The position numbers and the translations under genes were made by a program. Positions 18,130 to 25,395 of a stretch of 64,000 bases of DNA are shown here, piece after piece. The notes beneath the pieces were generated by a model that was given only the letters and a program-made list of their open reading frames with translations, had not been told where the DNA came from and did not search any database. Position 1 is the first letter of the stretch; the number at the start of each line of letters is the position of its first letter. Source of the DNA: Arthrobacter sp. FW306-2-2C-D06B (GTDB lineage: Bacteria; Actinomycetota; Actinomycetes; Actinomycetales; Micrococcaceae); assembly GCF_021789175.1 (NCBI RefSeq), contig NZ_CP084560.1:1674001-1738000 (forward strand), read 5' to 3'.

Positions 18130-18576
18130 TCAAGCCCCCTGCAACGCCCCCAACGCCTTGACTAGCGGTTCAAGCTCCGGCACCGATTCTGCGGCCGTCA
18201 GGGACTCCGCGAGGGTTTCGTCGTGCACCGGCCGGGCCGCCAGCAACAGCTTCTGGCCCGCTTCCGTGAGCTCCGTATAAATCCCGCGCCGATCGTCCGC
18301 ACACAGGATCCTGGTCAGCAGCCCCCGGTCTTCGAGCCGGTTCACCAAGCGCGTCGTGGCGCTGCTGGACAGTGCCGTGGCCCTCGCGAGCTGCTGCATC
18401 CGCATGTGCCAGCCGTCCTGGCGGCTCAATGCGTCAAGCACCGTGTACTCGACCACCGAAAGATCCGCAGCGGACTGCAAGGCCTTCTCCAGTGCTGCCT
18501 CGATGTTGCCGTGCAGCGCGGCGAGAGTCCGCCACCCCTGCGCGCGCACCTCAACGGCGTCGTCCTTGATGCCCAT
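18130..18576 (-). CDS. MarR-family transcriptional regulator
   Basis: A 148-aa winged-helix regulator. The core runs LSVVEYTVLDALSRQDG, then LARATALSSSATTRLVNRLEDRGLL (recognition helix) and the wing DDRRGIYTELTEAG. It lies divergent from the MFS exporter with 171 bp between, a standard arrangement for a MarR repressor of a drug exporter. Palindromic and repeated TAGTTGC/GCAACTA elements in the gap are its likely operators. Its stop nearly touches phnA, with which it is convergent. Confidence 0.92.
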   Translation of the reverse strand: MGIKDDAVEVRAQGWRTLAALHGNIEAALEKALQSAADLSVVEYTVLDALSRQDGWHMRMQQLARATALSSSATTRLVNRLEDRGLLTRILCADDRRGIYTELTEAGQKLLLAARPVHDETLAESLTAAESVPELEPLVKALGALQGA

Positions 18577-18625
18577 GTGTCCTGTAACTCCTGCCGATTG
18601 ATGAAGAAATCAGATGCCCGCAAAG

Positions 18626-18681
18626 TAGTTGCTTGCGCAATTACATGGCGCGTGCAACTATATATGGAGCGTCTGCAACTA
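18626..18681. promoter_or_regulatory. MarR operator cluster between marR and the MFS gene
   Basis: TAGTTGC at 18626-18632 is followed at once by the perfect palindrome TTGCGCAA (18633-18640). GCAACTA, the complement of TAGTTGC, occurs at 18654-18660 and 18675-18681. The two direct copies are 21 bp apart, two helical turns. This suits binding of MarR dimers on one DNA face over the divergent promoters. Confidence 0.6.
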
Positions 18682-18747
18682 ATTCTACGGTTCTCGGCGA
18701 CGCACTTCCAGTCTCACGGGAATCCATCCCTACAAAGGAGCAACATC

Positions 18748-19971
18748 ATGCCCGCAGGGTTGATCGCCCTTGCCCTCGGCGGATTCGGCATTGGCTTGAC
18801 CGAGTTCGTCATCATGGGCCTCTTGCCAGAAATTGCCACCGACTTCGGAGTCAGCGAAGCGGCCGCCGGCTGGTTCATCACCGGCTATGCGCTGAGCGTC
18901 GTGGTCGGCGCCCTCCTGGTTACAGCGGCCGTCACCCGCTTGCCCCGCAAGCCCGTCCTGATCGGGCTCCTCGTCCTGTTCATCGCGGGCAACTTCCTCT
19001 CCGCGATCGCGGATAGCTACCAGGCAATGCTGATCGGGCGCATTGTGGCCGCACTCTGCCACGGGGCCTTCTTCGGTATCGGCTCAGTGGTCGCAGCCGG
19101 CCTTGTCCCGGCCCACAAAAAGGCCGGAGCCATTGCCATCATGTTCACGGGCCTCACCGCCGCCAACGTGCTGGGCGTTCCCTTCGGAACTTTCCTCGGC
19201 CAGAACCTCGGCTGGCGCTCCACCTTCTGGGCCATCACCATCATCGGTGTTGCCGCCCTCATCGGCATTGCCCTCATGGTCCCGAGGACCAAGGAAGGCG
19301 CCGCCGCCAGCAGCCTCCGCGGCGAGCTTGGGGCTTTCAAGTCCGGGCAGGTGTGGCTATCGATCATCGTCACAATTCTCGGCTTCGGCGGTATGTTCGG
19401 CGCCTTCACCTACATCGCCTTCACGCTGACCCAGGTCTCCGGATTCGATCCCCACGCCGTCCCTTGGCTCCTCGTCCTGTTTGGCGCCGGACTGTTCGTT
19501 GGCAATATCGCCGGCGGCAAAGCGGCCGACAAATCCATCGACAAAACCCTTGTCGTCATCCTTGCGGGCCTGGTGCTTGTACTCGTGTTCTTTGCGCTCA
19601 CCGCAGCGAGCCCGGTGGCCACCCTGTTCTCATTGGCACTCATGGGCGGCTTCGGCTTCGCTACTGTCCCGGGCCTGCAGATGCGCGTCATGCATTTTGC
19701 CGCCACCGCGCCCACCCTGGCTTCCGGCGCTAATATCGGCGCCTTTAACTTGGGCAACGCCCTCGGCGCCTGGTTGGGCGGCATTACCATCACCATGGGC
19801 TTGGGGTACACCTCGCCGATCTGGGCTGGCGCCGCCATCACTGTGGCGGCCCTGGTCGTCATGATCGCTGCCGCGGCAGCCGCCCGGCGCGGGGGAGCGG
19901 CACAGTCAGCTTCCGCGCAGCAAGCAGCGCCCGACGTCGTACGCGAACCTGCGGAGGCGCCGGTCGCCTAG
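18748..19971 (+). CDS. MFS transporter, AraJ/DHA1-type exporter
   Basis: A 407-aa major facilitator with about 12 membrane helices, starting LIALALGGFGIGLTEFVIMG, typical of the AraJ/Cmx group (arabinose-polymer or drug export). The A-like motif region GRIVAALCHGAFFGIGSVVA follows helix 4. AAAGGAG lies 7 bp before the ATG. The short C-terminal tail is Ala-rich. Control by the divergent MarR regulator suggests export of a toxic or signalling compound; the substrate cannot be read from sequence. Confidence 0.88.
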   Translation: MPAGLIALALGGFGIGLTEFVIMGLLPEIATDFGVSEAAAGWFITGYALSVVVGALLVTAAVTRLPRKPVLIGLLVLFIAGNFLSAIADSYQAMLIGRIVAALCHGAFFGIGSVVAAGLVPAHKKAGAIAIMFTGLTAANVLGVPFGTFLGQNLGWRSTFWAITIIGVAALIGIALMVPRTKEGAAASSLRGELGAFKSGQVWLSIIVTILGFGGMFGAFTYIAFTLTQVSGFDPHAVPWLLVLFGAGLFVGNIAGGKAADKSIDKTLVVILAGLVLVLVFFALTAASPVATLFSLALMGGFGFATVPGLQMRVMHFAATAPTLASGANIGAFNLGNALGAWLGGITITMGLGYTSPIWAGAAITVAALVVMIAAAAAARRGGAAQSASAQQAAPDVVREPAEAPVA

Positions 19972-19992
19972 GCGACGCGCGGCTTCTTCGCA

Positions 19993-20889
19993 TCAGGCGT
20001 CGTCGCTCGAGCCGCGTTTGGCCAGGATTTCGCCGTTGGTCTGGCACGTGGGGCAGTACTGCAGCGACGTCCCCACGAAGGCAACCTCCCGCACGGTGTC
20101 TCCGCAGACCGGGCACGGCTCGCCGGTCCTGCCGTGCACGCGCATCGAGGCTTTCTTGGCCGGCTTCAGCTCGTCCGGTTTCTTGCCGGAGAACTCCTTG
20201 ATGGCACCATTGAGAATGTCCTGCATCGTGGTGAAGAGACGCTCCACCGCGTCCGGGCCCAACGAAGAAGCGGCGGCGACGGGAGACAGTTTGGCTGCGT
20301 GGAGGATTTCGTCGCTGTAGGCGTTCCCGATACCGGCCATGAGCTTCTGGTTCCTCAGGATTCCCTTGATCTGCTGCCTGTGCGTGAAAAGCCGGCTGAA
20401 CTCGTCCAGGCCGAAGGCGGGGTCAAGGGGATCCGGCCCAAGCTCGGCAAGGCCATGGATTTCCTCCAGCTGGCGAACGATGAAGATGGCCAATCCCTTC
20501 CAGGTTCCGGTGTCGGTCAGGGTGATGCCGAAATCGCTGCCATGGTTCGAAAAGCCCAGTTGCGCGGCGAAATATTCGCCCGCCGCAGTTGCTTCGTTGC
20601 CGGACTGTTTATCCGAGATCGTGAGCCAGCCGGCCTTGGCGAAACTGACGATCAAGTACAGAGGCTCCGCCAAGTCGCCGCCCTCCGGTGCGGCGGGAGC
20701 GATCTCGAAAACCAGGAATTTCCCCCGCCGACCGACGGATTCAACGGTCCGCCCGATCAGCGATTCATGGGGAACATCCGCAACTTTCAGGGCGAACGCC
20801 GAAGGCAGCAATAACTGGGTGAGCCGCGCCCCGGACAGCTGCCCGTCCAGAAAGTCGCTCAAGGCAGTGATTTCGGGCAGCTCCGGCAT
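19993..20889 (-). CDS. Fpg/Nei-family DNA glycosylase/AP lyase
   Basis: A 298-aa base-excision repair enzyme. The mature N-terminus is Pro-Glu (MPELPE), giving the catalytic proline amine and glutamate. The helix-two-turn-helix region includes GIGNAYSDEILHAA, and a C-terminal zinc finger has CPVC at 259-262 and CPTC at 279-282. It removes oxidised bases and nicks the abasic site. The sequence after MPELPE differs from canonical MutM, so I call the superfamily rather than MutM. ATG at 20889 has AAGGAG 7 bp upstream. Confidence 0.9.
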   Translation of the reverse strand: MPELPEITALSDFLDGQLSGARLTQLLLPSAFALKVADVPHESLIGRTVESVGRRGKFLVFEIAPAAPEGGDLAEPLYLIVSFAKAGWLTISDKQSGNEATAAGEYFAAQLGFSNHGSDFGITLTDTGTWKGLAIFIVRQLEEIHGLAELGPDPLDPAFGLDEFSRLFTHRQQIKGILRNQKLMAGIGNAYSDEILHAAKLSPVAAASSLGPDAVERLFTTMQDILNGAIKEFSGKKPDELKPAKKASMRVHGRTGEPCPVCGDTVREVAFVGTSLQYCPTCQTNGEILAKRGSSDDA

Positions 20890-21052
20890 GATCATGCTCC
20901 TTCGGCGGCGTTGCAGGACTATGCGGCTCGAGTCTGCTTCCAATCATTCCAGACACCTGTGGGGAGGAGACAGTGATGTGCTTATACTTTCAGCGGTGGC
21001 CGGATGACCGGGCCGCCGTCGTGGTCCGAAATGTCCCGATGAAAGGCGACTC

Positions 21053-21439
21053 ATGAGCAACATTCCTGCCGATCTTTCCTACACCGCCGAACATGAATGG
21101 GTCAGCGCCCCGAATGCAGACGGCGTCGTGCGCGTCGGCATCACGGACTTCGCCCAGGATGCACTCGGCGATGTCGTCTACGCCCAGCTGCCCGAGCCTG
21201 GCACCACGGTGAAGGGCAACGACGTCGTGGGTGAAGTCGAGTCGACGAAGAGCGTAAGCGACATTTACGCCCCGGTGAGCGGCGAAATTGTTTCCCGCAA
21301 CGAGGCTCTCGACACCGACTCTGCCCTGATCAACTCGGATCCCTACGGTGACGGCTGGCTGTTCGAGGTAAAGCTTTCGGAAGCTGACGCCATCGAGACC
21401 CTTCTCAGTGCATCAGAGTACGAACAACAGGTAGGCTAA
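21053..21439 (+). CDS. gcvH: Glycine cleavage system H protein
   Basis: A 128-aa lipoyl carrier shuttling the aminomethyl group between the P, T and L proteins of the glycine cleavage system. The lipoylated Lys is K66 in VGEVESTKSVSDIYAP. gcvT and gcvP are not adjacent. The gene instead begins the block gcvH-FHA-merR-DUF151-merR, the same order as Rv1826-Rv1830 in Mycobacterium tuberculosis. GAAAGG precedes the ATG. Confidence 0.95.
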   Translation: MSNIPADLSYTAEHEWVSAPNADGVVRVGITDFAQDALGDVVYAQLPEPGTTVKGNDVVGEVESTKSVSDIYAPVSGEIVSRNEALDTDSALINSDPYGDGWLFEVKLSEADAIETLLSASEYEQQVG

Positions 21440-21537
21440 ATGGTATCTGGCCCGCCAAGTCGGTTCTCCCCGCAACACGGGAGCGACGGCGGCGGGCCAG
21501 CGACCTGTTTGGCCCGGGGAACCGGGCAGTTGCGTAA

Positions 21538-21560
21538 CCGGCAGTTTTGTCAACTGCCGG
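21538..21560 (+). promoter_or_regulatory. Hairpin in the leader of the FHA gene
   Basis: CCGGCAGTT (21538-21546) pairs perfectly with AACTGCCGG (21552-21560) around TTGTC. The stem ends 5 bp before the GATGAGGAGG ribosome site of the FHA gene. No T tract follows, so attenuation, RNA processing or translational control is more likely than termination. Confidence 0.5.
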
Positions 21561-21578
21561 CGGATGAGGAGGATTTCC

Positions 21579-22058
21579 ATGGTTGGCGGCAAGCGGAACC
21601 ACGCCCGGGACGAGCACGGTGCTGTAGAACAGCCAACCTCGGAGACGACCTCAATCCAGCTCACGCCCGTGCGCCACCACGAGCCGGATGCCCGGCCGCC
21701 GCTGGCCGCCGAGGAGCGCGCAGCGGTCCAGGCATTGCCTCCTGGATCGGCCTTGCTGATTGCGCACACCGGACCGAATGCGGGTGCACGGTTCCTTCTG
21801 GACTCCGACACCACCACCGCCGGCCGCCACCCGGATGCGGACATCTTCCTGGATGACGTGACGGTTTCGCGCAAGCACGTGGAATTCGTACGCACCCCCG
21901 AAGGCTTCGAAGTAGTGGACACTGGAAGCCTCAACGGCACCTACGTCAACCAGGACCGAGTGGACAACGTCCTGCTCAAGAACGGCAGCGAGGTCCAGAT
22001 CGGGAAGTTCCGCCTCACCTACTACCTGAGCCCTGCCCGCGCAGCAGGCCAAGACTGA
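21579..22058 (+). CDS. garA: FHA-domain protein, GarA/OdhI-like
   Basis: A 159-aa protein with an N-terminal tail and a C-terminal forkhead-associated domain (about 60-145). FHA landmarks are AGRHPDADIFLDDVTVSRKH and GSLNGTYVNQ. The tail contains SETTS (Thr23, Thr24), matching the ETT phosphorylation motif of mycobacterial GarA and corynebacterial OdhI. In those, the phosphorylated tail folds back on the FHA domain and releases inhibition of 2-oxoglutarate dehydrogenase. Neighbours gcvH and merR are the same as for garA in M. tuberculosis. ATG at 21579 has GAGGAGG upstream. PknG is not in this window. Confidence 0.88.
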   Translation: MVGGKRNHARDEHGAVEQPTSETTSIQLTPVRHHEPDARPPLAAEERAAVQALPPGSALLIAHTGPNAGARFLLDSDTTTAGRHPDADIFLDDVTVSRKHVEFVRTPEGFEVVDTGSLNGTYVNQDRVDNVLLKNGSEVQIGKFRLTYYLSPARAAGQD

Positions 22059-22072
22059 TTCCGGGTACGCCT

Positions 22073-22795
22073 GTGGCACTGCCCCAGCCGGAACGGCGAG
22101 GACCGCAGGTCCTCAACATCGGGGAGGTCCTCGCCCAGCTCAGCGACGACTTTCCCACCATGACGGCGTCCAAGATCCGTTTTCTTGAGGAAAAGGGACT
22201 AATCAATCCGAAGCGCACGCCCGCCGGGTACCGGCAGTACGCCGAAAGCGACGTCGAGCGGCTGCGTTTCGTGCTGGCCCTCCAGCGTGACCAGTACCTG
22301 CCGCTGAAGGTCATCAAGGATTACCTGGACGCGATCGACCGTGGCGAGCGTCCCGAAAACCTCCCGCCGGGGGTCTCGGTTTCTCCCCGGATTGTCTCGG
22401 ACGAACTTGCGGCTGAGCTGCAAGGCCATGCACGCGCCTTGAGCGAGGAGCAGCTGCGGACGGAATCCGGGGCCAGCGTCCCGCTATTGCACTCCCTCCT
22501 CAGTTACGGGCTCATCAGCCACGTCAACGGCAAATTCGACGAACACGCCCTTCAAGTGGCGCGTGCGTGTGTCCAGCTTGAAAGCCATGGACTTGAGCCG
22601 CGGCACCTCCGTCCCTTCCAAGCCGCGGCTGAGCGTGAATTCGGCTTGGTAGAGCGCGTCGTCGCCCCCCTGACGTCCCGCAAGGATGCGGCATCGCAAT
22701 CCCGGGCAGCGGAAGCCGCCCGGGAAATCAGCGAACTCTGCCTCAGCCTGCATCGCGCCTTGGTGCAGGACCGTATCTCCCGTATGGACTCATGA
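22073..22795 (+). CDS. ftsR: MerR-family regulator, FtsR/Rv1828-like
   Basis: A 240-aa regulator. The N-terminal MerR winged helix reads FPTMTASKIRFLEEKGLI, then TPAGYRQYAESDVERLRFVL, followed by a helical effector part without a cysteine metal site. It lies between the GarA-like gene and the DUF151 nuclease exactly like Rv1828, whose Corynebacterium glutamicum counterpart FtsR regulates ftsZ. GTG start; the stop overlaps the next gene (ATGA). A MerR-type element over the ftsZ promoter in this window (59008-59030) is a candidate target. Confidence 0.85.
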   Translation: MALPQPERRGPQVLNIGEVLAQLSDDFPTMTASKIRFLEEKGLINPKRTPAGYRQYAESDVERLRFVLALQRDQYLPLKVIKDYLDAIDRGERPENLPPGVSVSPRIVSDELAAELQGHARALSEEQLRTESGASVPLLHSLLSYGLISHVNGKFDEHALQVARACVQLESHGLEPRHLRPFQAAAEREFGLVERVVAPLTSRKDAASQSRAAEAAREISELCLSLHRALVQDRISRMDS

Positions 22796-23298
22796 TGATT
22801 GAGGTCGAGATCGTTGGAGTGCGGATTGAACTGCCTTCAAACCAGCCTTTGGTCCTCCTGCGCGAGATGCACGGGGAACGCCATGTCCCCATCTGGATCG
22901 GCACGCCCGAAGCCAGTGCCATCGCCTTGGCCCAGCAAGGCGTCGTGCCGCCCCGGCCCATGACCCACGATCTGATGATCGACGTCGTTGAAGCACTCGG
23001 CCACACCATCATCAGCGTGAACATCGTGGCGGTCGAAGACAACATCTTCTATGGCCAGCTCCAGTTCGACGACGGCACTGTGGTGAGTTCCCGCGCTTCC
23101 GACGCGCTGGCGCTTGCGTTGCGGGCGAAATGCCGCATCTGGTGTGCCGATGCCGTGATGGATGAAGCCGGCGTTCGGATCACCGAACACGACGAGGGCG
23201 AAGACACCGAACCGGGTCCCGAAGTTGACGAAGAACGGGAACTGCGCCGCTTCCGGGAGTTCCTGGACGACGTTGAGCCAGAGGATTTCGAAGGCTGA
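22792..23298 (+). CDS. Bifunctional nuclease family protein (DUF151)
   Basis: A 168-aa protein with the DUF151/BFN fold: an N-terminal MIEVEIVGVRIELPSNQPLV, then RHVPIWIGTPEASAIALAQQG and the conserved SRASDALALALRAKCRIW segment. Plant members of this family degrade RNA and DNA; bacterial roles are unclear. The C-terminus is strongly acidic. ATG overlaps the ftsR stop, so the two genes are coupled. The order matches Rv1829. Confidence 0.85.
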   Translation: MMIEVEIVGVRIELPSNQPLVLLREMHGERHVPIWIGTPEASAIALAQQGVVPPRPMTHDLMIDVVEALGHTIISVNIVAVEDNIFYGQLQFDDGTVVSSRASDALALALRAKCRIWCADAVMDEAGVRITEHDEGEDTEPGPEVDEERELRRFREFLDDVEPEDFEG

Positions 23299-23363
23299 AG
23301 GTAGCCTAAGGTTAAAGTCGAGGGTGAAAGTTTCGACACGATCTGAAAATGCCCCGGACGTCT

Positions 23364-23392
23364 TTGACCTGAGGCTCCCGCACGCCTAACGT
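23364..23392 (+). promoter_or_regulatory. Candidate promoter of the second merR gene
   Basis: TTGACC (23364-23369) and TAACGT (23387-23392) are separated by 17 bp, 150 bp before the GTG at 23542. The gap also holds AAGGT/ACCTT-like repeats around 23298-23312 that could be regulator half-sites. Confidence 0.4.
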
Positions 23393-23541
23393 CGAAGATA
23401 TCAAGTTCCCGTTGCGTACAGGACCCGCGCAAGTCACACTGAAAGGTGCGGCCGCGTTGAAATTACACGAGTGCATTTTCCCGTTTCGTGTTAGCCGCCG
23501 TATGCACCATCCCCAAGGGAACTTCTGACAAGGAGGGTCAC

Positions 23542-24135
23542 GTGAGTCCCAAAGGCGAAGCAGGCGAGCTAAAGCAGGCGTCGACAGGCGTTGCTGTACC
23601 CGCAAGCGGTGCCCAGGGTCTGCTCTTCACAGAGGACCTTCCGGTCCTGGATGAAGATGCCGGCTACCGTGGTCCCACCGCGTGCAAGGCGGCGGGGATC
23701 ACCTACCGCCAGCTGGACTACTGGGCACGCACAGGACTCGTTGAACCCGCTGTGCGTGGAGCCGCCGGTTCCGGATCGCAGCGGCTCTATGGCTTCCGGG
23801 ACATCCTGGTTCTCAAAGTCGTCAAGCGCCTCCTGGACACGGGCGTATCCCTCCAGCAGATCCGCACGGCCGTTGAACATTTGCGTGAACGCGGAGTGGA
23901 AGACCTGGCGCAAATCACGCTCATGAGCGACGGCGCGAGTGTCTATGAATGTACTTCCGCGGACGAAGTCATTGACCTGGTGCAGGGTGGCCAGGGCGTA
24001 TTCGGCATCGCGGTAGGCCGCGTGTGGCGCGAAGTCGAGGGGAGCCTTGCTGCGCTGCCGAGCGAGCACGTCGTGGAGCAGTCCTTTCCGGACGACGAAC
24101 TCAGCAAGCGCCGTTCCGCGCGCCGCACGGGCTGA
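23542..24135 (+). CDS. MerR-family regulator, Rv1830-like
   Basis: A 197-aa regulator. A disordered leader of about 45 residues precedes a MerR DNA-binding domain reading YRGPTACKAAGITYRQLDYW, then LYGFRDILVLKVVKRLLDTG. The C-terminal half (IRTAVEHLRERG...GVFGIAVGRVWREVEGSL) is shared with the Rv1830 group. AAGGAGG precedes the GTG by 5 bp, which settles the start. It closes the gcvH-ftsR block but has its own 243-bp upstream region, so it probably has a separate promoter. Confidence 0.87.
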   Translation: MSPKGEAGELKQASTGVAVPASGAQGLLFTEDLPVLDEDAGYRGPTACKAAGITYRQLDYWARTGLVEPAVRGAAGSGSQRLYGFRDILVLKVVKRLLDTGVSLQQIRTAVEHLRERGVEDLAQITLMSDGASVYECTSADEVIDLVQGGQGVFGIAVGRVWREVEGSLAALPSEHVVEQSFPDDELSKRRSARRTG

Positions 24136-24176
24136 ACCGCCGTCGGGATCGCCACGAGCGGCCACTGAAGACCAAT

Positions 24177-24206
24177 GAAGCCGCCTTCCAACAGGAAGGC
24201 GGCTTC
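24177..24206. terminator. Bidirectional terminator between merR and the ParA-like gene
   Basis: A 13-bp perfect stem, GAAGCCGCCTTCC (24177-24189) with its complement at 24194-24206, and an AACA loop. It lies between convergent genes. T content downstream is modest. Confidence 0.8.
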
Positions 24207-24263
24207 GTCGCTTCTCTCGAAGAACGCATTTCTCGAAAGGCAGCTTCTGCCTCGCAGGTTCCA

Positions 24264-25082
24264 TCAGCGCTTGCGGCGTTCCCGCGTGCCGTTGTTTGAG
24301 GACAGCATGTTTTCCAGAAGCGAGTCAAAAAGCTTGGCGGTGTTTTTGGCGGAGTCGCCAGGCCAGTGGTGGACGGCGTGGGCGGCCCCCTGGATTTGCT
24401 GCCAGTTCGCCTGTTCCGGAATATGCGGAGCCAGCAAAAGCTCGCCGAACATCGATTCCATCTCTGCGAGTCGGAACGTGTGCTCGGATGAGGCAGGCCG
24501 GACCCGGTTCGCAACGATCCCTGCAGGAGCCAGCTGCGGAGCGAACTCCTGGCGGAACAGCTGGATGGCGCGCATGGTGCGTTCCGTGCCGGCTACCGAA
24601 AAGAGCCCTGGTTCGGCAACGAGGACCACTCGGTCACTCGCGCTCCAGGCCATGCGGGTGAGGCCGTTGAGGGACGGCGGACAGTCAACGAGTACCAGCT
24701 CGTACTTTTCGGCCGCAGCAAGGACCGCGGTCAGGCGGCGGAGATCGCGGCGCCCAAGATCCGGCCGGTCGTAGATTCCGGTGTAGGCGGATCCGACGGC
24801 GACATCAAGGGCCGTCCCTCCACCGTTGCCGCGGGGGTGGTCAACCCAGCCGCTGCTGACCACGTTGTCCAAGAGCCTCGCCTTGCGGGGGTTCTTCAGC
24901 ATGCGGCCAATGTCGAGCTGGTCGCCGGCCTGGACACCGAGGGCCGTGGTTGCGTCGGCGTGGGGATCCAGGTCCACAACAAGGGTGGGGATCCCTGCGG
25001 CCAGTGCGGCCGAGGCCAGACCGGTGGTTACGGATGTCTTGCCCACGCCGCCTTTGAGGCTGCTGATGCTGACTACTTGCAC
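24264..25082 (-). CDS. ParA/MinD-superfamily ATPase, orphan
   Basis: A 272-aa P-loop ATPase. The deviant Walker A KGGVGKTS lies near the N-terminus (SISSLKGGVGKTSVTTGLA), Walker A' is TLVVDLDPHADAT and Walker B is VLVDCPPSL. It is a paralogue of the 8887 protein with a different C-terminus ending in Arg/Lys. No ParB, MinC or pilus genes are adjacent. GTG at 25082 gives the compact family-like start VQVVSISS; a TTG at 25094 would add four residues. It may position a cellular cargo, but the cargo is unknown. Confidence 0.83.
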   Translation of the reverse strand: MQVVSISSLKGGVGKTSVTTGLASAALAAGIPTLVVDLDPHADATTALGVQAGDQLDIGRMLKNPRKARLLDNVVSSGWVDHPRGNGGGTALDVAVGSAYTGIYDRPDLGRRDLRRLTAVLAAAEKYELVLVDCPPSLNGLTRMAWSASDRVVLVAEPGLFSVAGTERTMRAIQLFRQEFAPQLAPAGIVANRVRPASSEHTFRLAEMESMFGELLLAPHIPEQANWQQIQGAAHAVHHWPGDSAKNTAKLFDSLLENMLSSNNGTRERRKR

Positions 25083-25167
25083 TTGAAAACCCAAAACCTA
25101 ACGCCGGTTGCCGTGTCGCGGTGCTTGTGTTCCGGCGTTGCCGGAACCGGGGCTCTGCCGCTGCCCT

Positions 25168-25184
25168 TCAACATCATATGTTGA
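25168..25184 (-). promoter_or_regulatory. Palindrome TCAACAT-CAT-ATGTTGA
   Basis: A 7-bp perfect inverted repeat with a 3-bp centre, 86 bp upstream of the ParA-like start codon. It resembles a dimeric repressor site. The regulator is unknown. Confidence 0.4.
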
Positions 25185-25304
25185 GTGGCCACCGATTCCT
25201 GCCTTATCGGCCCGGAAGGGCTCGGGCCGCCTGTTAGTCGATCGCCTTTTAGCACGTGAAACTGCACCGTGCGCGAAGGTACACTGCTCGTGACGAATCA
25301 CCGT

Positions 25305-25329
25305 GTGACTGTCACCACAAAGATTTGTG
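25305..25329 (+). promoter_or_regulatory. Abutting palindromes upstream of pyc
   Basis: GTGAC-T-GTCAC (25305-25315) is followed without a gap by CACAAA-GA-TTTGTG (25316-25329), 67 bp before the pyc ATG. The position is near where a pyc promoter is expected, so these may be regulator sites. Confidence 0.4.
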
Positions 25330-25395
25330 TTTGGGTATGGAGGTCTTACACACTGTGACCACCGACCGTTACACCCGCAATGATGCAGGAGAAGC

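Larger units (their letters stand above)
25083..25395. other. 313-bp divergent intergenic region with three palindromes
   Basis: Non-coding region between the ParA-like gene (minus) and pyc (plus). It holds the palindrome at 25168-25184 and two abutting palindromes at 25305-25329, listed separately. I saw no RNA gene in it. Confidence 0.6.

Noticed and set aside
20890..21052. Glycine riboswitch upstream of gcvH
   Set aside because: The 163-bp gap lacks the paired conserved aptamer segments, and gcvH here heads a regulatory block, not a gcvTHP operon.
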